DNA from: CAZTII01 sp964613305
Lineage (GTDB): Bacteria; Bacillota_I; Bacilli_A; Erysipelotrichales; Erysipelotrichaceae
Length of the DNA: 17,649 nucleotides
Assembly (NCBI GenBank): GCA_964613305.1
Contig: CAZTII010000035.1
Coordinates: 1 to 17,649 of the forward strand
Direction: 5' to 3'
The notes beneath the pieces were generated by a model. The model saw only the letters and a program-made list of their open reading frames with translations, had not been told where the DNA came from and searched no databases. Both the position numbers and the translations under genes were made by a program. Positions 1-7,153 of the stretch are shown in pieces. Numbering within the stretch: position 1 is the stretch's first letter; each line of letters starts with the position of its first letter.

Positions 1-55
1 AATATTTTTTTTTGAAAAACAGAAATATTTTTCTGAAAGTTGTTACATTTTTAAT

Positions 56-91
56 AAAAAACCATGGACATACTTATTTCCATGGTTTTTG
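56..91 (-). terminator. Rho-independent terminator after the DUF7916-like gene
   Basis: A 13-bp inverted repeat (56-68 with 79-91, core ACCATGGA/TCCATGGT) begins just past the minus-strand stop codon at 94-96. On that strand it is followed by a T-rich tract. A second, weaker hairpin (20-25 with 30-35, CAGAAA/TTTCTG), also followed by T residues on the minus strand, may be a back-up terminator. Confidence 0.8.
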
Positions 92-93
92 TT

Positions 94-999
94 TTATCGT
101 TTTATTGATTTAGCAATCATGGAAACGGTGTGTCGTTCGCCACGAATTGCTTTACTTAAGGCAAAAATATTGTTGATGGACGCGATGCCACCAGGACCAG
201 CGTCACCGATGTGTTGAATATCAACGCCTAGTATTTTATTTTGTAGGGCCATATAACGAATTGTTTCGACATCGGATGTTTCTTGACTTGTTCCTATAGC
301 GCTCATGACTAAAGCATTTGCTTGATGGGCTTTTATTACGGCTTCTTTGATATCATCGCTACTAACACCTTGAATCGCACCATACGAAGGAACTAAAATA
401 ACATCAGCACCGGCATTGATAAATTGTTCGATGGCATTGATGTTGCATACTTTTTCATCAACTCCAGCCGCATGCATTTTACCAGCGAAAATTAAACCAT
501 TAAAATGTTGTTTTGCTAGTTGGATGGCTTCAATAATTCTCTGATTACTAACGCCAGTTCCAGGGTTTCCGGTAAGACAAATAAAGCTTACACCTAAGTC
601 GTTTGCTTTTTTTAGTGTTTCTATGGATACTTGTCTTCCATTTGAAATACTTATTTTTTCGGAAAGCATTTGTGAACTATTGTCTACAGGTTCAAGATTA
701 ATGCCTATAGGACGACCAATTAAGTTTTTTAATTCTCGAACTTGATCGTCCAAACTTACATTTTTTACCATACCCGTAATCATCGGATTAAATACATCGA
801 ATCCATTGAGTAAGATGATGTCTGCACCAAAGCTTTTCGCAACTTCAGCACTAGTTATATCGGCTGCGTAAGGTTCGCGGAATGCGACTACTTCACTACA
901 AATAATTCTTCCTTCACTTGCTTTAATGCTTTGTTTTAAGTCATGTTTGCTAAAGGATAGGATATCTGATGCATCAGCGCTAATAAAACGTTTTAACAT
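94..999 (-). CDS. DUF7916-like protein linked to PTS loci (probable TIM-barrel fold)
   Basis: Intact 301-residue soluble protein with no signal peptide or membrane segment. It shows a repeating strand-helix pattern of TIM-barrel type, with glycine-rich turns such as LTGNPGTG (about 142-149) and GDAGPGG near residue 265. From memory this is the family now called DUF7916, often mis-annotated as haloacid-dehalogenase-like, that sits next to lactose/cellobiose-type PTS genes; its reaction is unknown to me. The start is ATG, preceded by an AAGGG ribosome binding site. It overlaps the end of the EIIC remnant by 7 bp (ATGTTAA), so the two were once translated as a coupled pair. Because the EIIC head and its promoter are gone, expression now depends on read-through or a cryptic promoter. 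The reading frame itself shows no damage. Confidence 0.7.
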   Translation of the reverse strand: MLKRFISADASDILSFSKHDLKQSIKASEGRIICSEVVAFREPYAADITSAEVAKSFGADIILLNGFDVFNPMITGMVKNVSLDDQVRELKNLIGRPIGINLEPVDNSSQMLSEKISISNGRQVSIETLKKANDLGVSFICLTGNPGTGVSNQRIIEAIQLAKQHFNGLIFAGKMHAAGVDEKVCNINAIEQFINAGADVILVPSYGAIQGVSSDDIKEAVIKAHQANALVMSAIGTSQETSDVETIRYMALQNKILGVDIQHIGDAGPGGIASINNIFALSKAIRGERHTVSMIAKSIKR

Positions 1000-1916
1000 G
1001 ATGAATTATTCCCTTTTTTCCATTCATTATCGACTGCTTTAAAGAATGGATAATAAATAATTAGGTCAATGATAATTAATACTAGTTGTAAAACAGCACC
1101 ACTTACTTTGTTTCCTGTTGCTAAATAACCACTGATGATTGGTGGCATTGTCCACATGACGTTGACACCGATTGTTTTAGCTACGATTCCTAACGACATT
1201 GTATAATATGTTACAATCGCATTTACCATTGGTGTAATGATGAATGGAATGAACATTTTTAAGTTAAATACAATTGGAATACCAAACATTGCCGGTTCAT
1301 TGATGTTGAATATACCAGGAACAAGGGATACTTTACCTAATACTTTTGATTCTTCACTTTTTCTTCTAAAGGCAATTAATAATACGAGTGCTAAGGTTGA
1401 TCTACCTCCGCCAATAAAGACAAAGTTGTCGATGAATGGAAGAGTAATAATGTTTGGTAATTGTTGACCAGCTTGAAAAGCAACGCGATTAGCGTCAGTA
1501 TTCATTAACCATAACGGATTAATAATAGAGTTAACAATATTGCCACCATGTAATCCAGCTAACCAGAATAAACTGTTTAAACCTACCGCAACTAATGTTC
1601 CAGGTAGTGTTCCACTTAAATAACTAAGAGGTCCGCCTAAGACGACTTTAAGTAAATCGTGAATGTTTGGAAAACCGATGCTTGATAATATGATTTCCAC
1701 GATAAAAGCACCAAAAATAATTGCTGCACCTGGTATTAAAGCACTAAAGCTTTTAGCTACTGAGGAGGTACGCTATCTGGTAATTTAATGACGATTTTTT
1801 TATTGACAAACCATTGAAACACAAAACCAACGATGATTCCTAAAATAATAGAAACGAATCAACCAATATCTAGAATAGATATTGCTTCAATGACGAAAAT
1901 AACACCGGCAAAACTG
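993..1916 (-). pseudogene. PTS EIIC (cellobiose/lactose type), 5'-truncated and frameshifted
   Basis: The last 235 codons (from a GTG at 1700) read as the hydrophobic C-terminal half of a Lac/Cel-family EIIC, the sugar-translocating membrane channel of the phosphotransferase system. They include the family-typical stretches GGPLSYLSGTLPGT, WLAGLHGGN and FNINEPAMFGIP. The homology does not start at 1700. Upstream codons continue as ALIPGAAIIFGAFI, then the frame is lost within 1759-1766, where LPDSVPP resumes in another frame; one missing base (CCTCCTCAG for an expected CCTCC-T-TCAG) explains it. Further upstream an in-frame TGA (1861-1859) interrupts DIG*FVSIILG. Recognisable sequence stops at about 1910-1916. 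A normal EIIC has roughly 430 residues, so about 130 N-terminal residues are absent. The gene is dead or nearly so; a short product from GTG 1700 could not transport sugar. Confidence 0.88.
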
Positions 1917-2983
1917 AACTTATTGAGGAAGGTATTATTGAAGAATTAGGAATTGCGAGTGAAGAAGAAAGTCGTAGCGGACGAAAGAAAATATTGCTTG
2001 GAATAAAATCACATCACACGTATTATGTTGGAACAGAGCTTTCTCGTAAATTTATATCATTTTGTTTGTGTGATAACACCGGTTTAATTATAAAAAATAA
2101 AAAATTACCCTTAAATGATACAATCATTCTACAAGAATTTGATATCAATTATTATATTTATCATTTACAGATGTTTTTACAGGAATGTCATGACTATCGT
2201 ATTGAAGCGGTTGGCTTTGGAATACCAGGTCATTATCGAGAAGATGTGGATTATATTATATCGAACAATCCAATGTGGTCGCAACTTAACTTACGATTGA
2301 TTCAGGAAAGTATTTCAATTCCGATGTATATGGAAAACAATGCTCATTGTATTTCTTTAGCGATTCGTTATTTTGATCGTTATTGTAATAACGATAATTA
2401 TGCGTTGTTTCATGTGGCTAGTGGAATGTTTTGTTCTTATGTTCGTGAAGGGCAATTGTTTGCTAGTCAAAACCATTTAGTCGGTGAAGTTGGTCACTTA
2501 GTGATGAAGCCTGAAGGTGAGTTGTACGATTGTGGAAAGAAAGGGTGTTTACAAGGATATGCCAGCGAAATGGCAATTATTGAAAAATGTAAAGTACTGT
2601 ATCGTAGCTCATCCTTTACTTTTTTGCGCCAACTTGTTTCTTGTGAGTCTGAAATTACAATTAAACAAGTGATTGATGCATATTTACTGTCTGATGAAGC
2701 AGTGATGGAAATTGTTCATCAAGCGCTTCGTTACATTGTTGTGGCTATTACGAATTTACAGATGATCATCGATGCGAATCATTTTTATATTCATGGTGAA
2801 TTGTTTGATCAAGCGGTAATTATTGATCGTTTGGAACAATATATTAACAACAATAAAACCGTGATTCCTACGTTATTAAATCCTACCATTGATATTTATC
2901 ATTACTATAAAACCAATGGTGCTCGTGGAGCGTGTGCATGGGCAATGAAATCTAGTTTAATTGATTATTTACCAGAAGAGTGA
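1908..2983 (+). pseudogene. ROK-family transcriptional regulator lacking most of its DNA-binding domain
   Basis: The open frame from 1994 (TTG) encodes 329 residues of ROK sugar-kinase-like fold. Homology continues upstream of TTG as ELIEEGIIEELG and SGRKKILLGI, the wing and linker that follow the recognition helix in ROK repressors such as XylR and NagC. The helix-turn-helix itself is missing, and no ATG/GTG start or ribosome binding site fits upstream. Visible ROK elements are FGIPGHY (near residue 74), ENNAHCISLA, VGEVGHLV (the zinc-ligand His) and DCGKKGCLQGYAS, where the usual CxCGxxGC has Tyr in place of the first Cys. The glycine-rich loop reads ASGMFCS instead of a GxGxG type. It was probably the local regulator of the adjacent PTS genes, divergently transcribed. 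Without its DNA-binding half it can no longer act as such. Confidence 0.82.
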
Positions 2984-2987
2984 TGAA

Positions 2988-3016
2988 AAAAGATATAGCT
3001 ATTTCGCTATATCTTT
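2988..3016. terminator. Shared bidirectional terminator between the ROK remnant and metA
   Basis: An 8-bp GC-containing stem (GATATAGC 2992-2999, GCTATATC 3006-3013, loop 3000-3005) is flanked by A residues on the left and T residues on the right, so it has a T-run on both strands. It ends the plus-strand ROK gene and the minus-strand met operon. The metA stop codon (3017-3015) lies at the base of the stem. Confidence 0.85.
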
Positions 3017-3944
3017 ATTTTTTTGTTTTTTCGAGTTTTTCTAAATCATATGGAGTTTCTTGGTAAACATAGTAATTTAACCAATTATTGAAGAGTAAAC
3101 TTGCATGAGCGCGCCATCTAAATAAGATTTCTTTGTTTGGATCATCATCTTTAAAGTAATTTTTTGGTACATCAATGTCAAGTCCTTTATTAACGTCTCG
3201 CCAATATTCATTGGCTAATGTTTCTTTATCGTATTCTTGATGACCAAAAACATAGATTAAACGTCCATTTTCAGTGGTAGCGATATGAACGCCTGCTTCG
3301 TCATTTTCAGCTAAGATACGTAATTCTTCTTGTTTTAATAAATCTTCTTTTAAAACAGTTGTATGACGCGATTGTGGAGCGTAAAATGTTTCGTCAAATC
3401 CACGCATTAATGGATTTAATGGACGGGTTACTGTTTCTTCAAATACACCGAACATTTTTTTATCTAACGGTGTTTTATCGATACCAAAGTTGTAGTATAA
3501 ACTTGCTTGAGCTCCCCAACATATATTTAGTTGGCTATATACATTGTTGTTGGCGTATTCTAACAATTCGCATAATTCGTCCCAATAATCAACTTCTTCA
3601 AAGGGTAATGTTTCTACTGGTGCACCAGTTAAAATCATTCCATCGAAACGTTGATTTTTTACTTCGTTTAACGTTTTATAAAACATCGATAAATGTTCAA
3701 TAGATGTGTTTTGACTTTCGTGAGAATCCATTCGTAACAGCGTCAATTCTACCTGTAAAGGACTATTCGCTAGTACACGCGCAAGTTGTGTTTCCGTTGC
3801 TATTTTAGTCGGCATTAAATTAACAATCAATATTTTCAATGGACGAATATCTTGACTGATTGCACGAGCTTTATTCATTACGAAAACATTTTCTTTTGAT
3901 AAATGTTCACTAGCTGGTAATTCGTTGGGTAGTATGATGGGCAT
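3015..3944 (-). CDS. metA: Homoserine O-acetyltransferase (MetA family)
   Basis: Full-length 309-residue MetA-family enzyme. It activates homoserine by acylation, the first committed step of methionine synthesis in the cytoplasm. The catalytic Cys142 lies in NICWGAQA, and His235 and Glu237 in GHQEYD complete the active site. Residue 111 (TGAPVETL, residues 106-113) is Glu. In characterised members Glu at this position goes with acetyl-CoA use and Gly with succinyl-CoA, so acetylation is predicted despite the family's historical name, succinyltransferase. The neighbour metY uses exactly the acetylated product. The start ATG has AAAGGAG upstream, and this ribosome binding site overlaps the metY stop codon (11 bp between the genes), so translation is probably coupled. 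No damage is seen. Confidence 0.95.
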   Translation of the reverse strand: MPIILPNELPASEHLSKENVFVMNKARAISQDIRPLKILIVNLMPTKIATETQLARVLANSPLQVELTLLRMDSHESQNTSIEHLSMFYKTLNEVKNQRFDGMILTGAPVETLPFEEVDYWDELCELLEYANNNVYSQLNICWGAQASLYYNFGIDKTPLDKKMFGVFEETVTRPLNPLMRGFDETFYAPQSRHTTVLKEDLLKQEELRILAENDEAGVHIATTENGRLIYVFGHQEYDKETLANEYWRDVNKGLDIDVPKNYFKDDDPNKEILFRWRAHASLLFNNWLNYYVYQETPYDLEKLEKTKK

Positions 3945-3955
3945 GTCGTTCTCCT

Positions 3956-5227
3956 TTATTGTTCAAGAGCTTGTCTAAAGTCTTCGATGATATCATCGAT
4001 ATGTTCAATACCAACGGATACACGGATTAACTCAGGTCGAATTCCTCCGGCTAATTGAGCTTCGTCACTTAATTGGCGGTGGGTTGTACTTGCTGGATGT
4101 AAACAACATGTACGAACATCTCCTACATGGACAACAATGCTTGTTAGTTTACATTTACCTAAGAATGCTTCACCTGCACTTCTGCCGCCTTTAACACCAA
4201 AGCATAATACACCGCTTGCACCTTTTGGCATGTATTGTTGTGCTAAATCGTAGTATTTGTCAGTAGGTAATCCTGGATAAATTACCCAATCTACTTGTGG
4301 ATGGTCTTTTAAAAACAAAGCTAATTTAAGGGCGTTTTCACTATGACGCTCCATTCTTAAATGAAGTGTTTGTAATCCTTGGTGAATTAAATAAGCATTC
4401 ATTGGTGCCATTGTGCAACCTAAATCACGTAATTGTTGAGCACGCATTTTAACGCTAAAGGCTTGTGTTTTAAATTTATCGACGTATTTCATGCCGTGAT
4501 AACTAGGATCTCCTTGATTCATTCCTGGGTATTTATCTGTTGCACACCAGTCAAATGTTCCGGCTTCCACCATACAGCCACCAATACAACTAGCGTGGCC
4601 ATCAGCGTATTTTGTCAAAGAATGAACGACGATATGAGCACCGTGTTCAATAGGACGACATAAGAATGGGGTTGCTAGAGTGTTGTCAACGATAAAAGGA
4701 ACTTGTAATGCGTCAGAAACTTTGGAAAATTTTTTAAAGTCTAAAATACTAAGGGCTGGATTTCCTAATGTTTCCGCAAACAACGCTTTTGTTGTTGTAG
4801 GAGCAAGTTTTATTATTTCTTCTAATGGTAAATCTTGATTAAAGAAGATAGTAGTAATTCCTAAATTTGCTAAAGTTACTGAAAGTAAATTGTATGTTCC
4901 ACCATACATGTTTTCTGCAGCTAAAATAACATCACCTTGTTTTGCTAAATTAAGGATGGTCATTAGTGTTGCAGCTTGTCCACTAGAAGTACAGATGGCT
5001 GCCGTACCGCCTTCTAATAAAGCCATTTTCTCTTCTAAGGCATTAACGGTTGGATTTCCTAAACGAGAATACATGTAATTGCCGTTTTCTAAGTCAAATA
5101 GTTCAGCGACATCTTTACTATTATAATATCGATATGTGGTGCTTTGTGCGATGGGAAGAACTTGTGGTTGACCACTTTCAGCTTTATAGCTTCCATGGAC
5201 ACATTTTGTTTCAAAGTTGTTTGTCAT
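3956..5227 (-). CDS. metY: O-acetylhomoserine sulfhydrylase (aminocarboxypropyltransferase)
   Basis: PLP enzyme of the Cys/Met metabolism family, 423 residues from the chosen start. It joins O-acetylhomoserine with sulfide (or a thiol) to give homocysteine. Visible elements are YSRLGNPT (53-60, phosphate contact from the partner subunit), CTSSGQAA (79-86), DNTLATP with Asp181 that holds the PLP ring nitrogen, and HSLTKYADGH with the Schiff-base Lys206. The length fits the sulfhydrylase group rather than the shorter cystathionine gamma-synthases (about 380). The frame could begin 15 codons earlier at 5272, but ATG 5227 has a near-perfect GGAGGAAG upstream and gives the family's usual N-terminus. 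It is the first gene of the metY-metA pair; together they convert homoserine to homocysteine without cystathionine. Confidence 0.93.
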   Translation of the reverse strand: MTNNFETKCVHGSYKAESGQPQVLPIAQSTTYRYYNSKDVAELFDLENGNYMYSRLGNPTVNALEEKMALLEGGTAAICTSSGQAATLMTILNLAKQGDVILAAENMYGGTYNLLSVTLANLGITTIFFNQDLPLEEIIKLAPTTTKALFAETLGNPALSILDFKKFSKVSDALQVPFIVDNTLATPFLCRPIEHGAHIVVHSLTKYADGHASCIGGCMVEAGTFDWCATDKYPGMNQGDPSYHGMKYVDKFKTQAFSVKMRAQQLRDLGCTMAPMNAYLIHQGLQTLHLRMERHSENALKLALFLKDHPQVDWVIYPGLPTDKYYDLAQQYMPKGASGVLCFGVKGGRSAGEAFLGKCKLTSIVVHVGDVRTCCLHPASTTHRQLSDEAQLAGGIRPELIRVSVGIEHIDDIIEDFRQALEQ

Positions 5228-5232
5228 ATATA

Positions 5233-5240
5233 CTTCCTCC
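5233..5240 (-). promoter_or_regulatory. Ribosome binding site that sets the metY start
   Basis: GGAGGAAG read on the minus strand, 5 nt before ATG 5227. The alternative upstream start at 5272 has no comparable site. Confidence 0.8.
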
Positions 5241-5251
5241 AATATGAAAAT

Positions 5252-5257
5252 ATTATA
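5252..5257 (-). promoter_or_regulatory. Candidate -10 box of the metY-metA operon
   Basis: A perfect TATAAT on the minus strand within the 60-bp gap between the DMT transporter and metY. The hexamer 17 bp upstream (TGTAAT) is a poor -35. The predicted leader is under 25 nt, too short for a SAM riboswitch or T-box. Alternatively metY-metA are read through from the transporter gene, since no hairpin terminator separates them. Confidence 0.4.
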
Positions 5258-5287
5258 CATGGTTTGAAACAAAATTACATTATTTTT

Positions 5288-6175
5288 TCATTTTTTTACA
5301 GAAAGTATCATTCCTACAACAACAATGGCGATACCAACATATCCATAGATGCCAATTGTTGTATCTTGTAATAGGATCATTTCACCTAATAAAGCAAAGA
5401 TTACTTCTAATGACTGGGTTGCTTCGATAAAGGCTAAATGTTTCATATCATTTTTAGCTAAGTCACATGCTTTAAAAAATAAGGTTGTGGCGATCACTCC
5501 AGAAAAGATGGCGACTAATAGTGATTGTGATAGTTGTGTGACAGATGGCGCTCCTTTTTGTATAAAAGCTAGTATTGATATAGCTATCCAAAATGGAGTG
5601 CTACAAAGAGTCATCGCAAAGACACGTTGAATGGTTGTCATGGAATTAGGTGTTAATGACATAATTTTTCGATTGCCATATGGATAGGCAAAAGCCGCAA
5701 TCAAAATACACGTAAAGAAGGCAACTAAGTTTGCACTATTGCCTTGCTTCATCATTGGGATTTGCATTATCGCAACACCAAGAACGATAAGTAGGGAAAA
5801 TAGAAAATTCTTTAGTGGCAGTTTTTTATTAAAAAGAGGAGTTAATGCGATTCCTGCAGGAATTGTTAACTGCCATGCGGAAGCTACTAACCAAGACGGC
5901 CCATAAATTGACGACATTGTGAGTGGTAAATAAAAGAGAACGAAACCAATAAAACTATAAAGAATCCATTGAACTGGATTTTTTTTAATGACTACAATAA
6001 CATCCTTAATACCATTATTTTTCCATACGATAAGAGCTAGTATCGGTAACATAAAAAGATACCGTAAACTGGCACTATACAAGAAATAGCCACCACTGAT
6101 GTTAGCCATACGATTTAATACAAAGGTGAAAGCAAAGAAAAAGGATGCGGCAATTGCGTATAAGTAACTTTTCAT
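5288..6175 (-). CDS. DMT-superfamily (EamA/EmrE-like) ten-helix membrane transporter
   Basis: A 295-residue polytopic membrane protein with about ten hydrophobic segments in two repeats. The N-terminal half contains FVLNRMANISGG and ASLRYLFMLP, followed by YGPSWLVASAWQLTIPAG. These match my recollection of the family labelled putative multidrug resistance efflux transporter within the drug/metabolite transporter superfamily. The substrate cannot be read from the sequence. Export of an amino acid or metabolite is as plausible as drug efflux, and the name should not be taken as evidence of resistance. The start ATG follows GAGGATTTTTT. The gene lies 60 bp upstream of metY on the same strand with no terminator between, so co-expression with the methionine genes is possible. 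A terminator separates it from the AbiEi-like gene upstream. Confidence 0.82.
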   Translation of the reverse strand: MKSYLYAIAASFFFAFTFVLNRMANISGGYFLYSASLRYLFMLPILALIVWKNNGIKDVIVVIKKNPVQWILYSFIGFVLFYLPLTMSSIYGPSWLVASAWQLTIPAGIALTPLFNKKLPLKNFLFSLLIVLGVAIMQIPMMKQGNSANLVAFFTCILIAAFAYPYGNRKIMSLTPNSMTTIQRVFAMTLCSTPFWIAISILAFIQKGAPSVTQLSQSLLVAIFSGVIATTLFFKACDLAKNDMKHLAFIEATQSLEVIFALLGEMILLQDTTIGIYGYVGIAIVVVGMILSVKK

Positions 6176-6216
6176 AAAAAATCCTCACAAGTAAGGTTAG
6201 TTTAACAGATATTAAA

Positions 6217-6244
6217 AAAGCATTCAACATAAACTGAATGCTTT
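6217..6244 (-). terminator. Terminator after the AbiEi-like gene
   Basis: A 10-bp stem (AAAGCATTCA 6217-6226, TGAATGCTTT 6235-6244) with an 8-nt loop, followed on the minus strand by TTTTTTAAT. The gene's stop codon (6245-6243) overlaps the stem. It insulates the downstream transporter gene. Confidence 0.8.
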
Positions 6245-6884
6245 ATTCGGTTGCTAATAAATCAATCAAGAAAAGTAGTGTTTTTAATGAGAAGTGCTCC
6301 CTAGCAATATAAATCAGTTTTAAGGCATTTAATTTCTTTTTAGATATTGTTTTTAGGGTAGTATCTTTAATCGTAGTTCGATCATGGTTAATTTTCATCA
6401 TGAACTGAATCATATCGAGCAATTGTAAATACTGATAGTTTTCCGCTGTAATCAAAATGACTGGTTTCTTGATAACAATCGTTGAATTAATTGGTAATTT
6501 CTTCCGATAATCATTGCTCGTTATTTCAATATTCTTAGGTAATTGAGCTGTAATATTGTATTTAAACAGCGCACTTTCTCCTGATAAATAACCTATTACG
6601 TCATCTCCTTTAAGTGTAAGAATATCAATAAAAATCGAATCATCATCGATTGAAGAGTTTTGTTGAATGATTGATTTTAAATAAATTCCCTTTTGAAAAC
6701 GATGTAGTAAACCAGCATCGGATAAACGCTTTAGATTAATGTTTGTTATGTTATTCGCTTTCTTTAAATCAATAGAAAATTCAACCGCCAATTCTTGAGC
6801 AAGAAGGGCAGCACGAATAGTTTCACCAGATGGTGTTTTAATAATTGTGTTCATAATAAAGTCTGAATATCCCGGGTATTTCAC
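6243..6884 (-). CDS. Solitary AbiEi-like / DUF6088-like antitoxin-type transcription factor
   Basis: A 213-residue protein from GTG 6884. The N-terminal part (about 1-75) is a winged-helix-like region ending in LSDAGLLHRFQKGIYL, the pattern of AbiEi antitoxins (L-x-R-x-x-x-G-x-Y). The middle part, IGYLSGESALFKYNITAQLPKNIEI followed by ITAENYQYLQLLD, matches the AbiEi core (sGwsAL...gLT.Q.P and the later eN...L..Ld). In type IV toxin-antitoxin and abortive-infection systems such proteins repress their own operon and counter the nucleotidyltransferase toxin AbiEii. No AbiEii gene lies on either side: upstream is divergent nadK, downstream a terminator and a transporter. It is therefore an orphan regulator or the remnant of a system. 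The frame could begin at 6944, but GTG 6884 has the only good ribosome binding site (CAGGGAGG); ATG 6854 is another, weaker option. Confidence 0.72.
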   Translation of the reverse strand: MKYPGYSDFIMNTIIKTPSGETIRAALLAQELAVEFSIDLKKANNITNINLKRLSDAGLLHRFQKGIYLKSIIQQNSSIDDDSIFIDILTLKGDDVIGYLSGESALFKYNITAQLPKNIEITSNDYRKKLPINSTIVIKKPVILITAENYQYLQLLDMIQFMMKINHDRTTIKDTTLKTISKKKLNALKLIYIAREHFSLKTLLFLIDLLATE

Positions 6885-6890
6885 AAAAAA

Positions 6891-6898
6891 CCTCCCTG
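6891..6898 (-). promoter_or_regulatory. Ribosome binding site that sets the AbiEi-like gene start
   Basis: CAGGGAGG on the minus strand, six T residues before GTG 6884. It favours this GTG over the upstream ATG at 6944 and the downstream ATG at 6854. Confidence 0.7.
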
Positions 6899-6929
6899 AC
6901 AAGTTGATGGTTAAGTGCCAATTTCTACT

Positions 6930-6935
6930 ATTATA
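6930..6935 (-). promoter_or_regulatory. Candidate -10 box for the AbiEi-like gene
   Basis: TATAAT on the minus strand, about 45 nt before the GTG start. No convincing -35 is seen at 16-18 bp. The position is right for a promoter divergent from that of nadK. Confidence 0.35.
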
Positions 6936-6998
6936 ATACAGCAAACCGGGTTAAAGTTACAAATAAAGCGACTAGAAAAGATTAAAAAAAGGTAATAT

Positions 6999-7014
6999 GT
7001 TATGTTAATGTAAC
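6999..7014. promoter_or_regulatory. Imperfect dyad resembling a BceR-type operator
   Basis: GTTATGTTAATGTAAC is dyad-symmetric at 12 of 16 positions. It has one exact TGTAA half-site (7009-7013), a 4-nt TTAA centre and a degenerate left half TTATG. The consensus I recall for BceR-like regulators is TnACA-N4-TGTAA. It lies about 90-100 bp upstream of the nadK promoter, the only promoter seen for the operon that carries a BceR-like regulator. It could also serve the divergent AbiEi-like gene. Confidence 0.3.
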
Positions 7015-7043
7015 GTTTAAATAACACATTTGATAATTTAAAC
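7015..7043. repeat. AT-rich inverted repeat in the divergent intergenic region
   Basis: GTTTAAAT (7015-7022) and ATTTAAAC (7036-7043) form a perfect 8-bp inverted repeat with a 13-nt spacer, directly next to the 6999-7014 dyad. It has no T-run of terminator type and is probably protein-binding if functional. The rest of the 6885-7153 gap holds the two divergent promoters and nothing else recognised. Confidence 0.4.
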
Positions 7044-7102
7044 AACAAAAAAATTTCTGTTAATAATTATAGTTGTTGAAAAGCGTTGGATTGCAAAAAC
7101 AA

Positions 7103-7132
7103 TTGCTTTCATCCTTCATTTTCAATTATAAT
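7103..7132 (+). promoter_or_regulatory. Sigma-A-type promoter for the nadK-ispF-bce-HD operon
   Basis: TTGCTT (7103-7108) and TATAAT (7127-7132) with an 18-bp spacer. Transcription would begin near 7139, just before the ribosome binding site AGAGGTG (7142-7148), giving a leader of about 15 nt. It is the only convincing promoter found upstream of the seven-gene block. Confidence 0.65.
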
Positions 7133-7153
7133 GGATAGTATAGAGGTGCAGTA

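Noticed and set aside
1237..1467. Plus-strand frame inside the EIIC remnant
   Set aside because: Antisense to clear EIIC coding sequence, with no ribosome binding site or family resemblance. Other opposite-strand frames over metA, metY, ispF and the kinase genes were rejected for the same reason.
1859..1861. UGA read as tryptophan (alternative genetic code)
   Set aside because: Several intact genes here end in TGA at the expected place (ROK remnant, nadK, the transporter, the response regulator) and use TGG for Trp. The TGA in the EIIC remnant is better explained by decay.
5241..5287. SAM riboswitch or T-box before metY
   Set aside because: The gap to the preceding gene is only 60 bp and lacks the conserved stems or T-box sequence.
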